Assembly: GCA_030263595.1 (NCBI GenBank)
Contig: SZPG01000010.1
Coordinates: 28,683 to 92,682, forward strand
DNA: 64,000 nucleotides
Source: Chloroflexi bacterium CFX6
GTDB taxonomy: Bacteria; Chloroflexota; Anaerolineae; Anaerolineales; Villigracilaceae
Direction: 5' to 3'
Numbering within the stretch: the stretch's first letter is position 1; the number at the start of each line of letters is the position of its first letter. The notes beneath the pieces are model-generated. The model was not told where the DNA came from, did not search any database, and saw only the letters and a program-made list of their open reading frames with translations. Positions 8,302-16,683 of the stretch are shown here, in pieces. The translations under genes and the position numbers were made by a program.

Positions 8302-9783
8302 ATGCAGCCCAAACTCACATTACTTTCCGACGAAGTCCTGCCCCGCATCGTGGACGAGGCATATCAACTCATGCTCAAGCCGGGTATCAAGGTGATGAAC
8401 GCGGAGGCGCGTCAACTCCTCGCCGAGGCGGGCGCGCAGGTGGACGAAGAAACGTTCGTCGTCAAAATCCCGGAGCAGATCGTCAAGACCGCGCTGAGCA
8501 CCGTCCCGCAAAAGTTCTATCTTTACGATTACGACGGAAACCCCAAAGTGGAATACGGCGGCGACACGGTGCAGTTCGATCCGGGTTCTTCCGGCGTCAC
8601 CATTCTCGACCCCGACACCTTCGAGCACAAAACCACCGAAACGCATGACCTGATCAAACTCATCAAGATCGCGGAACAACTCCCGCAATACGACGCGCAA
8701 TCCACAGCGGTTGTCTGCGACGACGTGCCCAAGGACATCCATGACCTGTATCGTTTGTACCTGGTGATGCTGTACTCGAAGAAACCGATTGTGACCGGCG
8801 CATTCACGAACACGACAGTCCACCACATGATCGAGATGCTCGCCATCTTTGCGGGCGGACACGACCAACTACGCGAGAAACCGCGCGCCATCTTCGACGT
8901 CTGTCCCTCGCCGCCGTTGATCTGGTCGAACTTCGGCGCGGGGAATCTCATTACCCTCGCACGCGCGGGCATCCCGGCAGAGATCGTTTCCATGCCTCTG
9001 GCAGGCGCGGCGGCGCCGGTCACATTGTTGGGCGCGGTCACGCAGCACGCGGCGGAATGTCTCTCCGGCATCACCATCCATCAACTCGCAAAACCCGGCT
9101 CCCCCATCGTGTGGGGCGGCGCGCCCGCCATCTTCGACATGCGCAAGGGCGGAACGCCGATGGGTTCAGTCGAAACCGCCATGATCGACTCCTCGTACGC
9201 GCAGGTCGGCAAATCGCTCGGTCTGCCCACACACGCCTACCTCGGTACGACCGAATCGAAAGTTCTCGACATGCAAGCCGGTCTCGAAAGCGGCATGGGC
9301 GCGTTGATCGGCGCGTTGAGCGGCATCAACATGATCTCCGGTTCGGGCATGTTGGATTCGCTCCTCTGTCAAAGCCCCGAAAAACTCGTCATTGATGCGG
9401 AGGGCATTGCCATGGCGAAGCGCATGTTGCAGGGGATGAAAATCCACACCGAGACGCTCGCCACAGGCTTCTACGACAACGACATCAACTTCAAGGGCGG
9501 CGATTTCCTCAAACAAAAGATCACGATGAAGTTGTTCCGCGAGGAGCAGCACATTCCGAGCAACGTCATTGACCGGGATTCGATCCGCGGCTGGAAGGCA
9601 TCCGGCGGATTGGACACCCTCGGGCGCGCCAAACTCCGCGTCAAGGAACTGCTCGCTTCATACACCAAGCCGGAACTTGATCCTGTTAAAGTGGAGCGGC
9701 TCCACGCCTTTGTCCTTGACCTCGCGCGCAAGGCGGGAATGGACGCGCTGCCATCGCACGAACTTGCGCCGGTTGTGGCATAG
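8302..9783 (+). CDS. MttB-family amine:corrinoid methyltransferase, paralogue 2
   Basis: A 493-residue MttB-superfamily protein, clearly diverged from its two neighbours. It shares the N-terminal start pattern (LLSDEVLPRIVDEAYQLM), the mid-protein GIPAEIVSMPLAGAAAPVTL segment and the C-terminal FLKQKITMKLFREEQHIPS region. No in-frame amber codon is present. It probably demethylates a different methylated amine, or a different step of the same one, using the corrinoid protein at 5959. A purine-rich GAAAGGAATTAAAGGT leads the ATG. It is separated from paralogue 1 by an A-family repeat. Confidence 0.9.
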   Translation: MQPKLTLLSDEVLPRIVDEAYQLMLKPGIKVMNAEARQLLAEAGAQVDEETFVVKIPEQIVKTALSTVPQKFYLYDYDGNPKVEYGGDTVQFDPGSSGVTILDPDTFEHKTTETHDLIKLIKIAEQLPQYDAQSTAVVCDDVPKDIHDLYRLYLVMLYSKKPIVTGAFTNTTVHHMIEMLAIFAGGHDQLREKPRAIFDVCPSPPLIWSNFGAGNLITLARAGIPAEIVSMPLAGAAAPVTLLGAVTQHAAECLSGITIHQLAKPGSPIVWGGAPAIFDMRKGGTPMGSVETAMIDSSYAQVGKSLGLPTHAYLGTTESKVLDMQAGLESGMGALIGALSGINMISGSGMLDSLLCQSPEKLVIDAEGIAMAKRMLQGMKIHTETLATGFYDNDINFKGGDFLKQKITMKLFREEQHIPSNVIDRDSIRGWKASGGLDTLGRAKLRVKELLASYTKPELDPVKVERLHAFVLDLARKAGMDALPSHELAPVVA

Positions 9784-9790
9784 AAGGCAC

Positions 9791-9846
9791 ACAAGTAGAC
9801 AGGTACACAGGTAAATACGTGTCTACTTGTGTACTTGTTTACTTGT
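9791..9846. repeat. D-family dispersed inverted repeat, copy 1
   Basis: ACAAGTAGAC is followed 20 bases later by its exact reverse complement GTCTACTTGT. Further ACAGGT/GTACTTGT steps surround them. Similar elements are at 45046-45102 and 56621-56676. Confidence 0.65.
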
Positions 9847-9995
9847 GCACTTTACTTCCTCCCCATGCTCGATCTCATCCAACTCCTCCGCGTCCCTTGC
9901 GTGGACCCTCACTTCGACATTTCCCCGGACACCTCCAAACTCGCCTTTGCGTGGAACAAAACCGGCGAATGGCAGATTTATGAGGTGGAGTTATC

Positions 9996-10018
9996 CCCCT
10001 CTCCCCATGGGAGAGGGG
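9996..10018. repeat. Palindromic insertion inside the S9 peptidase reading frame
   Basis: CCCCTCTCC and GGAGAGGGG form a 9-bp stem around CCATG, followed by GTTAGGGGTGAGGG. The encoded stretch SPSPHGRGVRGEG does not fit the surrounding beta-propeller strand pattern and looks inserted. Confidence 0.6.
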
Positions 10019-10456
10019 TTAGGGGTGAGGGCGCGATCCGACTCACTTCCGGTCCCGGCGGAAAGTTCAACCCGCGCTACTCCCCCGATGGCTCGCGCCT
10101 CGCGTATGTTTTAGATGCGGACGGAAGCGAAAGTTATCACCTCATCGTCTACGATTTCACCTCACAACAACACACTGATTTAACTCATAATATCTCTCAC
10201 GCTTTGCAATCCAACTTCTGCTGGTCGCCGGATGGAAGTCAACTCGCGTTTCTCAGCGATGAAAAGGGACATTTCAGCGCGTATGTCATCCCGTCAAATG
10301 GCGGCGAACCGCAACTCGCGCTGGACACCGGTCACCCCGCCTGGCAGGTGGAGTGGTCGCCGGACGGGAGGCATCTGGCGGTCTGTTGTGAAATGCGCGG
10401 GCAGGATTATGGCGTATTTATTGTCAATCTTGAAAACAAAGAAGTCACCATGTTGT

Positions 10457-10557
10457 GTCACCCTGAGCGACAGCGACACTTGCACCGTACGCAAGTGCAG
10501 GTGAGGGTCTCTGACAACAGCGAGGAGATTCTTCTCCCCTACGGGGCTCAGAATGAC
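10457..10557. repeat. Second repeat insertion inside the S9 peptidase reading frame
   Basis: About 100 bases are bounded by GTCACCCTGAGC and GCTCAGAATGAC, which are imperfect inverted repeats. A CACTTGC/GCAAGTG stem lies inside. The encoded segment interrupts an otherwise normal propeller blade between VTMLCH and INAHEPKWS. Confidence 0.6.
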
Positions 10558-11732
10558 ATGATAAATGCCCACGAACCGAAATGGTCACTTGATGGAAAGA
10601 GACTTGCATTCCATTCCGATTTGCACGGGTGGTTCGACATTGGTGTCTATGATTTAGTCGCGAAAGAAATGGAGTGGGTCACAAAGGGCAAGGGTGATTC
10701 ACAAGCGCCGATTTTTTTGGAAACCAACAGCAAGCTGTTGGATTTCCAGAAGCAAAATTCTGGATTTCATACCCAAATTGCCTATACGCAGAGCAAGGGA
10801 ACAATGAATTGGATTGAGGCGTTTCGACTACGCCCCGCTCCGCTCAACGCGAGAAGGTATCAGATTGGACAAGGCATCCACAGCGGGATCAGGCTCACGT
10901 CCGATTTGAAGCGGATGGTGACTGCATTCAGCAGTCCAAGCAAGCCGCCCGATCTTTGGATGATTGATCTCGAGTCGGGCAAGTCCATCCAGTTGACGAA
11001 CTCACTGCCGGAAGAATTGATGGACGTACCGCCCAAAGCAAGTTCCCGCGCCTGCGGTGGTGATGATCCACGGCGGACCGAACTGGCATTACTCGGCGGA
11101 GTGGAACCCGGTCATGGCGCATTTGGCGAGTAGAGGATTTGTTGTTTTGTGCCCCAACTATCGCGGCTCGACAGGGTATGGGAGGAACTGGCAATACGCG
11201 GCGCGCTTCGATCTGGGCGGTGTGGATACACGCGATGTTGCGGCAGGAGCGCAGTATCTTTTGCGTGAGGGGATCGCAAACAAAGTGGCAGTGACAGGCA
11301 GAAGTCATGGCGGTTATTTGACGATGACTTGCCTGACTCAATTCCCGGAGTTATGGTGCGCGGGCTCGGCGGTCGTGCCGTTCACCAACTGGTTCAAGTC
11401 GCACGAGGATTCGCGCGAAGACCTGCAGCATTGGAACATCGAGAACATGGGTGACCCAAAGGAAAATCATGAGCGGTGGTATGAGGCATCGCCGTATTTC
11501 TTTTTGGATAAAATTCAAGCGTCTGTGCAGATGATCTGCGGAGGCAACGATCCGCGCTGCCCGGCGAGCGATTCCATTGAGACGCGTGATAAACTTCTGT
11601 CACTTGGCAAAAACGTGGATTTTCTTTTGTATGAGGATGAGGGGCATGCCTTTCTGAAGATCGGGAACATCGTCAACTCGGAAACAAGACGGGTTGAGTT
11701 TTTGGCGAGATCGTTGGAAAAATAATCATTCC

Positions 11733-11856
11733 GTCATTGCGAGCGAAGCGAAGCAACCCCCAACATAACAAAGGGATTGCTTCGTCGGGCTTGGTCTCGA
11801 TACGTGCGGGAAAAGCACTCGCTCCACTCGACCACCAACCCTCCTCGCAACGACAT
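11733..11856. repeat. A-family dispersed inverted repeat, copy 2
   Basis: The element starts GTCATTGCGAGCGAAGC, contains GATTGCTTCGTCGGG, and ends CCTCGCAACGACAT. It fills the gap between the broken S9 peptidase and the third mttB. Confidence 0.75.
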
Positions 11857-11873
11857 AAATCAGAGGAGCAATC

Positions 11874-13292
11874 ATGCCGCCATTGAAGTTCCTATCCGAC
11901 GACGATATCCAAGCGATGCACGAAGCCACGCTTCGGGTCCTGCAGGAGGCGGGCGTCTTTTGGACGCACAAGCCCAGCCTCGAAATCCTGCAAGACGCGG
12001 GATGCACCATCAAAGGCAACCGCGTCTTCTTCCCTCCCGACCTTGTGATTGATTCGATTGCGAAGGCGGACAAGCGTCCCGTCATCCGCGGACGCAACGG
12101 ACAGGTCAACGAGTTGGGAGGCGGGAACTTATACTTCCACAACCTCGGCGGTGCGAGAGACGTGTTCGATACGAAAACCGGCACACGCCACGTGGCAACC
12201 GTACAGGATTCGAAGGATGCGGTGCGCCTGCTCGATGCGCTTCCCAATTGTCATACCGTCACCCCATTCTTTACGCCGCCCGACGTATCCAATGAAATGC
12301 TTTCGCTGCACATGTATCGCAGCGCGCTCTCGTACACGACCAAACCCGTGCAGGGACCCGGCATCCAGTTCGGGCATGAGGTACGCTACGCGGTGGAAAT
12401 GGCGGCAGTGGTCGGCACACCCGCGCATGAACTCACGTTGTCGCTTTCACCGGTCAGCCCGCTCACCATGCACGACATCGCCGCCGAAGCGATCATGGAG
12501 ATGGCAAAGCACGGCGTGATCCAATCCAACCTGCCCTGCCCAACCGGTGGCGCCACCTCACCGATGACCATTACGGGCAGCGTCGTGCAGCAAAGCGCTG
12601 AGACGCTCGCTCCGCTGGTACTGGCGCAGCTCATCAATCCGGGATGCGGCGTGGTGTATTGCGGGAGACTGGGGATGCTGGAGCCGCGCACCGGCTTGAT
12701 CTGGGGAGGCGCGGAACTGGGCTTATCCTCCGCCGCCACGGTTCAACTCGGACATTATTACGGATTCAGCGTCAACGTATATGGGTTTTCAACGAACGCC
12801 CATACGCTCGACGCCCAGAACGCCTTCGAGCGCGGACTCAACGCCGCCATCCCTGCCCTGGCTGGCGCGGATGAACTCTCCGGCATCGGTGAAATGGAGG
12901 CGGGCGTGATGGGCTCCTTCGCGCAAATGGTTCTGGATAACGAACTTGCTGGAAGCGTGTTGCGATTACGCAAAGGACTCTCGGCGGACGCCGAACACCT
13001 CGCAGTGGACATCATCCTTGACGTCATGAACGGGACGCGCAATTTCCTCGGCCAGAAGCATACGATGAAACATCTGCGCGGCGGGGAAATGGCGCTGACA
13101 AAACTTGCCGAACGCAATTCCTGGGATACCTGGGACGAAAAACTCGAACGCAAACAAATGGCGGATCATGCCATCGCCGAAGCGGAGAGGATTCTGCGCG
13201 AACACGAGGTCCCGCCGCTTTCGCCTGAGCAGGAAAGAGAACTTGATAAAATACTGGCGGCGGCTGAAGCGGAAACGGCGAAGAAGAAATAA
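11874..13292 (+). CDS. MttB-family amine:corrinoid methyltransferase, paralogue 3
   Basis: A 472-residue MttB-superfamily protein. Recognisable pieces are LSDDDIQAMHEATLRVLQE at the N-terminus, the central NLPCPTGGATSPMTITGSVV and the C-terminal NFLGQKHTMKHLRGGEM. There is no internal stop that could be pyrrolysine. It resembles paralogue 1 more than paralogue 2 in its C-terminal GQKHT..H motif. A GAGGAG ribosome-binding site lies 7 bases before the ATG. The C-terminus is Glu/Lys-rich. The substrate is unknown; pairing with the following amidohydrolase suggests an N-methylated or N-acylated amino-acid derivative. Confidence 0.9.
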   Translation: MPPLKFLSDDDIQAMHEATLRVLQEAGVFWTHKPSLEILQDAGCTIKGNRVFFPPDLVIDSIAKADKRPVIRGRNGQVNELGGGNLYFHNLGGARDVFDTKTGTRHVATVQDSKDAVRLLDALPNCHTVTPFFTPPDVSNEMLSLHMYRSALSYTTKPVQGPGIQFGHEVRYAVEMAAVVGTPAHELTLSLSPVSPLTMHDIAAEAIMEMAKHGVIQSNLPCPTGGATSPMTITGSVVQQSAETLAPLVLAQLINPGCGVVYCGRLGMLEPRTGLIWGGAELGLSSAATVQLGHYYGFSVNVYGFSTNAHTLDAQNAFERGLNAAIPALAGADELSGIGEMEAGVMGSFAQMVLDNELAGSVLRLRKGLSADAEHLAVDIILDVMNGTRNFLGQKHTMKHLRGGEMALTKLAERNSWDTWDEKLERKQMADHAIAEAERILREHEVPPLSPEQERELDKILAAAEAETAKKK

Positions 13293-13300
13293 AACAACCT

Positions 13301-13406
13301 TCATTGCGAGTCCCTGAAAAGAGCGAAGCAATCTCCCATAAAATGACTGTGCAAGGGATTGCTTCGGGATTTCGACGCTAACGCGTCTCAACCCTCGCAA
13401 TGACAT
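13301..13406. repeat. A-family dispersed inverted repeat, copy 3
   Basis: The element starts TCATTGCGAG and ends CTCGCAATGACAT, with GAAGCAATCTC and GGGATTGCTTCGGG inside. It lies between the third mttB and the M20 amidohydrolase. Confidence 0.8.
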
Positions 13407-13416
13407 AGGAGATAAC

Positions 13417-14577
13417 ATGCTCAAACAATCCCACGCAATCTCGGAAGAACTGATCGAATGGCGGCGCGATTTCCATCAGCATCCGGAGATCGGTTTCGAC
13501 CTGCACCGCACGTCGAAGATCGTGGCGGAGGAGTTGGAAAAGATGGGGTACAGAGTCAGGCGCGGGGTCGGGAAGACCGGGGTCGTCGCAGAGATCGGGG
13601 AGGGCGGCAAGGTGGTCGCCATCCGCGCGGACATGGACGCGCTGCCCATCCTCGAACAGAACGAATACGAGTACGCATCCAGAACGCCCGGCGCGATGCA
13701 CGCCTGCGGGCACGACGCACATACCGCCATGGCGCTCGGCGCGGCTTTATTGTTATCGAAGGAAAAACTGCCGGGGCGCGTGAGATTTTTATTCCAACCC
13801 TGCGAAGAAACCACGGATGAGGAAAACAAAAGCGGCGCGCAGCGCATGGCGGCGGAAGGCGCAATGGAGGGCGTGGATTTCGTCATCGCGCAACACGTGG
13901 ATCCGGCGCAGCCCGTCGGCACGATCGGCATCAACGCCGGTCCGTGTTCGGGCGGCGTGGATAATTGGTACGGCGTGATCACAGGCAAGGGCGGGCATGG
14001 AGCGCATCCCGACCAGACGGTTGACCCGTTCCATTTGCTGGCGCACGTGATTTTGGGATTGAACGGGATCGTCTCGCGCAGGCTCGATCCATTCGAACCG
14101 GCGGTCGTCAGTATCGGCATGGTCAACGGGGGACTCACTGAAAACGTAATCCCCGACGTGGTGAAATTGAGCGGGACGCTCCGCTATGCGAATCCCGATA
14201 TTCACGAACGATTGCGCGAGGAGATCGGGCGGGCGTTCGATATTGCAAAGGCGATGGGAGGCGATTACGAACTGCGCTTCGAGTACGGCGGTCCGCCGAT
14301 GGTCAACGACAAAACGGTCTCGGATGAGATCGAAGCGACCGCCAGGGAAATGCTCGGCAGTGAGAAGGTGCATGAAATCGGAAAAACGCTCGGCGCGGAG
14401 GATTTCGGCGTGTTCCTCGACCTTGCGCCCGGCGCGATGTTCACCCTCGGCACACAGAAAAAGGGGCACGAGGAATACAAACTCCATCACCCCAAATTCG
14501 ACCTCGACGAACGCGCCCTGCCCATCGGCGCGGCGATGCTCGCGGAGACGGCAAAACGCTTTCTCGGTCGGGAATAG
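13417..14577 (+). CDS. M20-family amidohydrolase (hippurate/N-acyl-amino-acid hydrolase type)
   Basis: A 386-residue M20D metallopeptidase-fold hydrolase. The metal-site motif is AMHACGHDAHTAM with C97, H99 and H102, followed by PCEETTDE and the late GAEDFGVF; the length is typical. Enzymes of this subfamily hydrolyse the amide of N-acyl amino acids (hippurate, IAA conjugates, N-acetyl amino acids). The lid/dimerisation domain lies at about 190-300. An AGGAGA precedes the ATG. It is the last gene of the methyltransferase island on this strand and may release a methylated amine or amino acid from a conjugate. That link is inference. Confidence 0.9.
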   Translation: MLKQSHAISEELIEWRRDFHQHPEIGFDLHRTSKIVAEELEKMGYRVRRGVGKTGVVAEIGEGGKVVAIRADMDALPILEQNEYEYASRTPGAMHACGHDAHTAMALGAALLLSKEKLPGRVRFLFQPCEETTDEENKSGAQRMAAEGAMEGVDFVIAQHVDPAQPVGTIGINAGPCSGGVDNWYGVITGKGGHGAHPDQTVDPFHLLAHVILGLNGIVSRRLDPFEPAVVSIGMVNGGLTENVIPDVVKLSGTLRYANPDIHERLREEIGRAFDIAKAMGGDYELRFEYGGPPMVNDKTVSDEIEATAREMLGSEKVHEIGKTLGAEDFGVFLDLAPGAMFTLGTQKKGHEEYKLHHPKFDLDERALPIGAAMLAETAKRFLGRE

Positions 14578-14619
14578 AACCGTGATCCCGCGTCGTGCCG
14601 GGCGCGGGACATTTGTTGC

Positions 14620-14649
14620 TTGCAGACAAAATATGGAATTTGCTATAAA
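14620..14649 (+). promoter_or_regulatory. Putative promoter of the small membrane protein gene
   Basis: TTGCAG (14620-14625) and TATAAA (14644-14649) are separated by 18 bases, 27 bases before the ATG at 14676. A weak GC-rich stem at 14586-14609 just upstream may end transcription from the M20 gene. Confidence 0.4.
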
Positions 14650-14675
14650 ATAAACGCAGGGAAACTTTCCGGGGT

Positions 14676-15059
14676 ATGCTGATCGCTAACGAAGGCGCTT
14701 GCTTTGTCGGTTACCTCCTGATCTCACTGGTCATTTATTTGTGCGCAGGATATGTGTACCGCGTCAATGCCAGACGAAAGGCTGACGACCCCGAAAAAAG
14801 GGACTACCACCCCGCGGCTGTGCCGCTGTCTCTTGGGTGGCCCCTTCTGGTCCCGTTGATGGTCATTTTATTCGTCCTTCGGGCATTGGCGTACGGCGTA
14901 TTCCTGATCCTTTTCACTGTGGGGCTCGTCGTCATCCGAAAACCCTTCCTGCTGGTCTGGCTGATGAAGGCAGCGACAAAGATCGGAACCATGCTCCTGA
15001 ATGCAAACACCTTCCTGATTCGTAGATTCTTTCCCGAGTCCAAACCCGCGCCCGCGTAA
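14676..15059 (+). CDS. Small multi-pass membrane protein, unknown function
   Basis: A 127-residue protein with about three hydrophobic segments (roughly residues 10-28, 50-90 and 92-112). A charged cytoplasmic-type loop, NARRKADDPEKRDYH, lies between the first two. I do not recognise the family. It is followed at once by a strong terminator and preceded by its own promoter, so it looks monocistronic. Confidence 0.7.
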   Translation: MLIANEGACFVGYLLISLVIYLCAGYVYRVNARRKADDPEKRDYHPAAVPLSLGWPLLVPLMVILFVLRALAYGVFLILFTVGLVVIRKPFLLVWLMKAATKIGTMLLNANTFLIRRFFPESKPAPA

Positions 15060-15060
15060 A

Positions 15061-15090
15061 TAAAGATCCCGCCTGTCTGCGGGATCTTTA
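15061..15090. terminator. Bidirectional intrinsic terminator
   Basis: A perfect 12-bp stem, TAAAGATCCCGC / GCGGGATCTTTA, has a six-base loop and A/T-rich flanks on both sides. It serves the plus-strand membrane protein gene and the converging minus-strand gene that ends at 15088. Confidence 0.9.
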
Positions 15091-15555
15091 TTTATCGTGA
15101 ATATTACGAACCCTGGGGAAATATAAATGATAGGGAATCATCATCAGGAAACCGATGGCGATCACGATCTGTCCCGCCAGCACGCCGCCGGATTGCCACG
15201 GACCGAAATACGGCACCATCGGCAACAGGTGCGAGCCCAAGCCGAACACGTCCGCCATGCCGGTGAAGACCGAGACAACGTACCCCGTGCCGACCAGGCG
15301 CATCCCAATATCGGCGACGATGCTGCGCGGCTCCCTTCCCCACAACGCCACCAGACCGACGTAACCGCCGATGCAGATCAACCCCAATCCGATCAGGAAC
15401 ACGGCGATCTGGATGAACCCGACCACCGGGCTGCGATCCCAGCCGAACCAGCCGGGCTTGGCGCCAACAGTGAAGACAAACAAGCCGAACAACACCGCGA
15501 TCAGGCTGAAGCGGATACGCAGGTATGAGATGCGAATATCGGGTCCGCCGTTCAT
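15088..15555 (-). CDS. Four-helix membrane protein, unknown function
   Basis: A 155-residue protein with about four membrane helices: AVLFGLFVFTVG, FIQIAVFLIGLGLICIGG, VGTGYVVSVFTGMADVFG and GGVLAGQIVIAIGFLMM. I do not recognise the family. The ATG at 15555 forms an ATGA overlap with the stop of the upstream M19 dipeptidase, so the two are translationally coupled. A longer start at 15588 inside the dipeptidase gene is less likely. Confidence 0.7.
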   Translation of the reverse strand: MNGGPDIRISYLRIRFSLIAVLFGLFVFTVGAKPGWFGWDRSPVVGFIQIAVFLIGLGLICIGGYVGLVALWGREPRSIVADIGMRLVGTGYVVSVFTGMADVFGLGSHLLPMVPYFGPWQSGGVLAGQIVIAIGFLMMIPYHLYFPRVRNIHDK

Positions 15556-16643
15556 GCCGGAAAATTTCTCCTCAGGAAGCGCAGCCAATTCCCGCCCATG
15601 ACGTTCGCCGCGTCGGTTTCGCTGTATCCTCGCTCGATCAGTTTCGCCGCGATGAGCGGCAGGTCGGCGACCGAATCGAGTTCGGGAGGAATGGACTGCA
15701 AACCGAATCCCCCGTCGAAGTCCGAGCCGATGGCGGCGTGGAGGGAATCTCCCGCCAACTGGCAGACGTGGTCAATGTGCGCGATCAACGCCTCCAGCGG
15801 GACCTCTTCGCGGCGGCTGCCGTTACTGCGCAGCCATCCCGCCTTGAGGAACGCATTGTACGGCATCAACCCGATGACGCCTTCGCGTTCGAGGACGCCG
15901 CGGATCACGCCGTCCGATAGATGACGATTCGTCTCTGCGCCGCGCAGGAGCGCCGCGCAATTGGCATGGGACGCCATGACCGGTCCTTCGTAACGTTCGA
16001 GCGATTCGTACGCGGCGGGTTCGTCCATGTGGCTGAGGTCGAGGATGAAGTTGAAGTCCGCCATCGTTTTCAGAAGTTGACGACCTTCGTTCGTCAATGG
16101 TCCCGGCTCGTCGGTGCCGCCGCAGTAGCGCGTGCCCGCCCAGGCAAGACCGATCATGCGCAGACCCAGGTCCCACCACTCGGAGAGTTCGCGCGGGGAG
16201 CGGATCGCGTCCGCGCCTTCCATGAGGAGGATCAAGCCGACGGGATGCCCGCTGGAATCGTGATCAGGGTTGGACCAATGCCCGACGACGGAATCCAGTT
16301 CCGGGGTCGAGGTAATGAGGCGGAATTTGTCGGGGTGGGAATCGGTAAATTTGCGGTAGACATCCACCTGCTCGCGATGGAGGCGATACGCGGAGTCGGA
16401 ATCGGTATACAGGAGGGTTTCGCCCGGTTCCTTTTTTCTGAGGGGCGCCGCGAATAACGTCGCAAAGGCAAGCGCCACTCCGCCCTGCTGGTACTCGGGC
16501 CAACCCAGGAGACAATCGCCGTTGCGTTCGGGAATTTCCGTGCCAGCCTCGAGGCGACGGGTCTCTTTTACGGAGCGCGTGTAATCGCGGCCAAAGGTAA
16601 GGATGTTCCAGGCAATATCCTGATGCGCGTCTATGATCAGCAT
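15552..16643 (-). CDS. Membrane dipeptidase-type (peptidase M19, renal dipeptidase) enzyme
   Basis: A 363-residue zinc dipeptidase of the amidohydrolase fold. Metal-binding and active-site motifs are IDAHQDIAWN (H-x-D) at the N-terminus, LLMEGADA, ILDLSHMDE, VMASHANCAAL, IGSDFDGGFG and the C-terminal NVMGGNWLRFLR. Such enzymes hydrolyse dipeptides, including those with a C-terminal D-residue. No signal peptide is visible, so it is probably cytoplasmic despite the family name. Its stop overlaps the start of the following membrane protein gene. Confidence 0.93.
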   Translation of the reverse strand: MLIIDAHQDIAWNILTFGRDYTRSVKETRRLEAGTEIPERNGDCLLGWPEYQQGGVALAFATLFAAPLRKKEPGETLLYTDSDSAYRLHREQVDVYRKFTDSHPDKFRLITSTPELDSVVGHWSNPDHDSSGHPVGLILLMEGADAIRSPRELSEWWDLGLRMIGLAWAGTRYCGGTDEPGPLTNEGRQLLKTMADFNFILDLSHMDEPAAYESLERYEGPVMASHANCAALLRGAETNRHLSDGVIRGVLEREGVIGLMPYNAFLKAGWLRSNGSRREEVPLEALIAHIDHVCQLAGDSLHAAIGSDFDGGFGLQSIPPELDSVADLPLIAAKLIERGYSETDAANVMGGNWLRFLRRNFPA

Positions 16644-16655
16644 TTCACAAAAGAA

Positions 16656-16675
16656 CGTCCCGCTCAGGCGGGACG
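16656..16675 (-). terminator. Terminator of rpsA
   Basis: CGTCCCGC / GCGGGACG form a perfect 8-bp stem with a TCAG loop, just past the rpsA stop. On the minus strand it is followed by TTCTTTTG. It separates rpsA from the dipeptidase gene, whose start lies 13 bases further on. Confidence 0.75.
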
Positions 16676-16683
16676 CTCTCGCT

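Larger units (their letters stand above)
9865..11725 (+). pseudogene. S9-family prolyl oligopeptidase-like gene, frameshifted
   Basis: The first frame (9865 to about 11030) encodes a WD40/TolB-type beta-propeller with repeats such as CWSPDGSQLAFLSDEKG and PKWSLDGKRLAFHSD. The second frame (from about 11040) encodes the alpha/beta-hydrolase domain with an intact triad: Ser in GRSHGGYLT, Asp in GGNDPRCP and His in DEGHAFL. The two lie in different frames (+1 shift). The usual 25-30 residue linker between LTNSLPEEL and VVMIHGGP is mostly missing, so a small deletion or a sequencing error broke it. The propeller also carries two in-frame repeat insertions (9996-10018 and 10457-10557). An intact enzyme would cleave short peptides or acyl-amino acids. 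Confidence 0.8.

Noticed and set aside
6721..13292. Pyrrolysine-type mttB genes
   Set aside because: All three frames run without an internal TAG, so they are the non-pyrrolysine kind.
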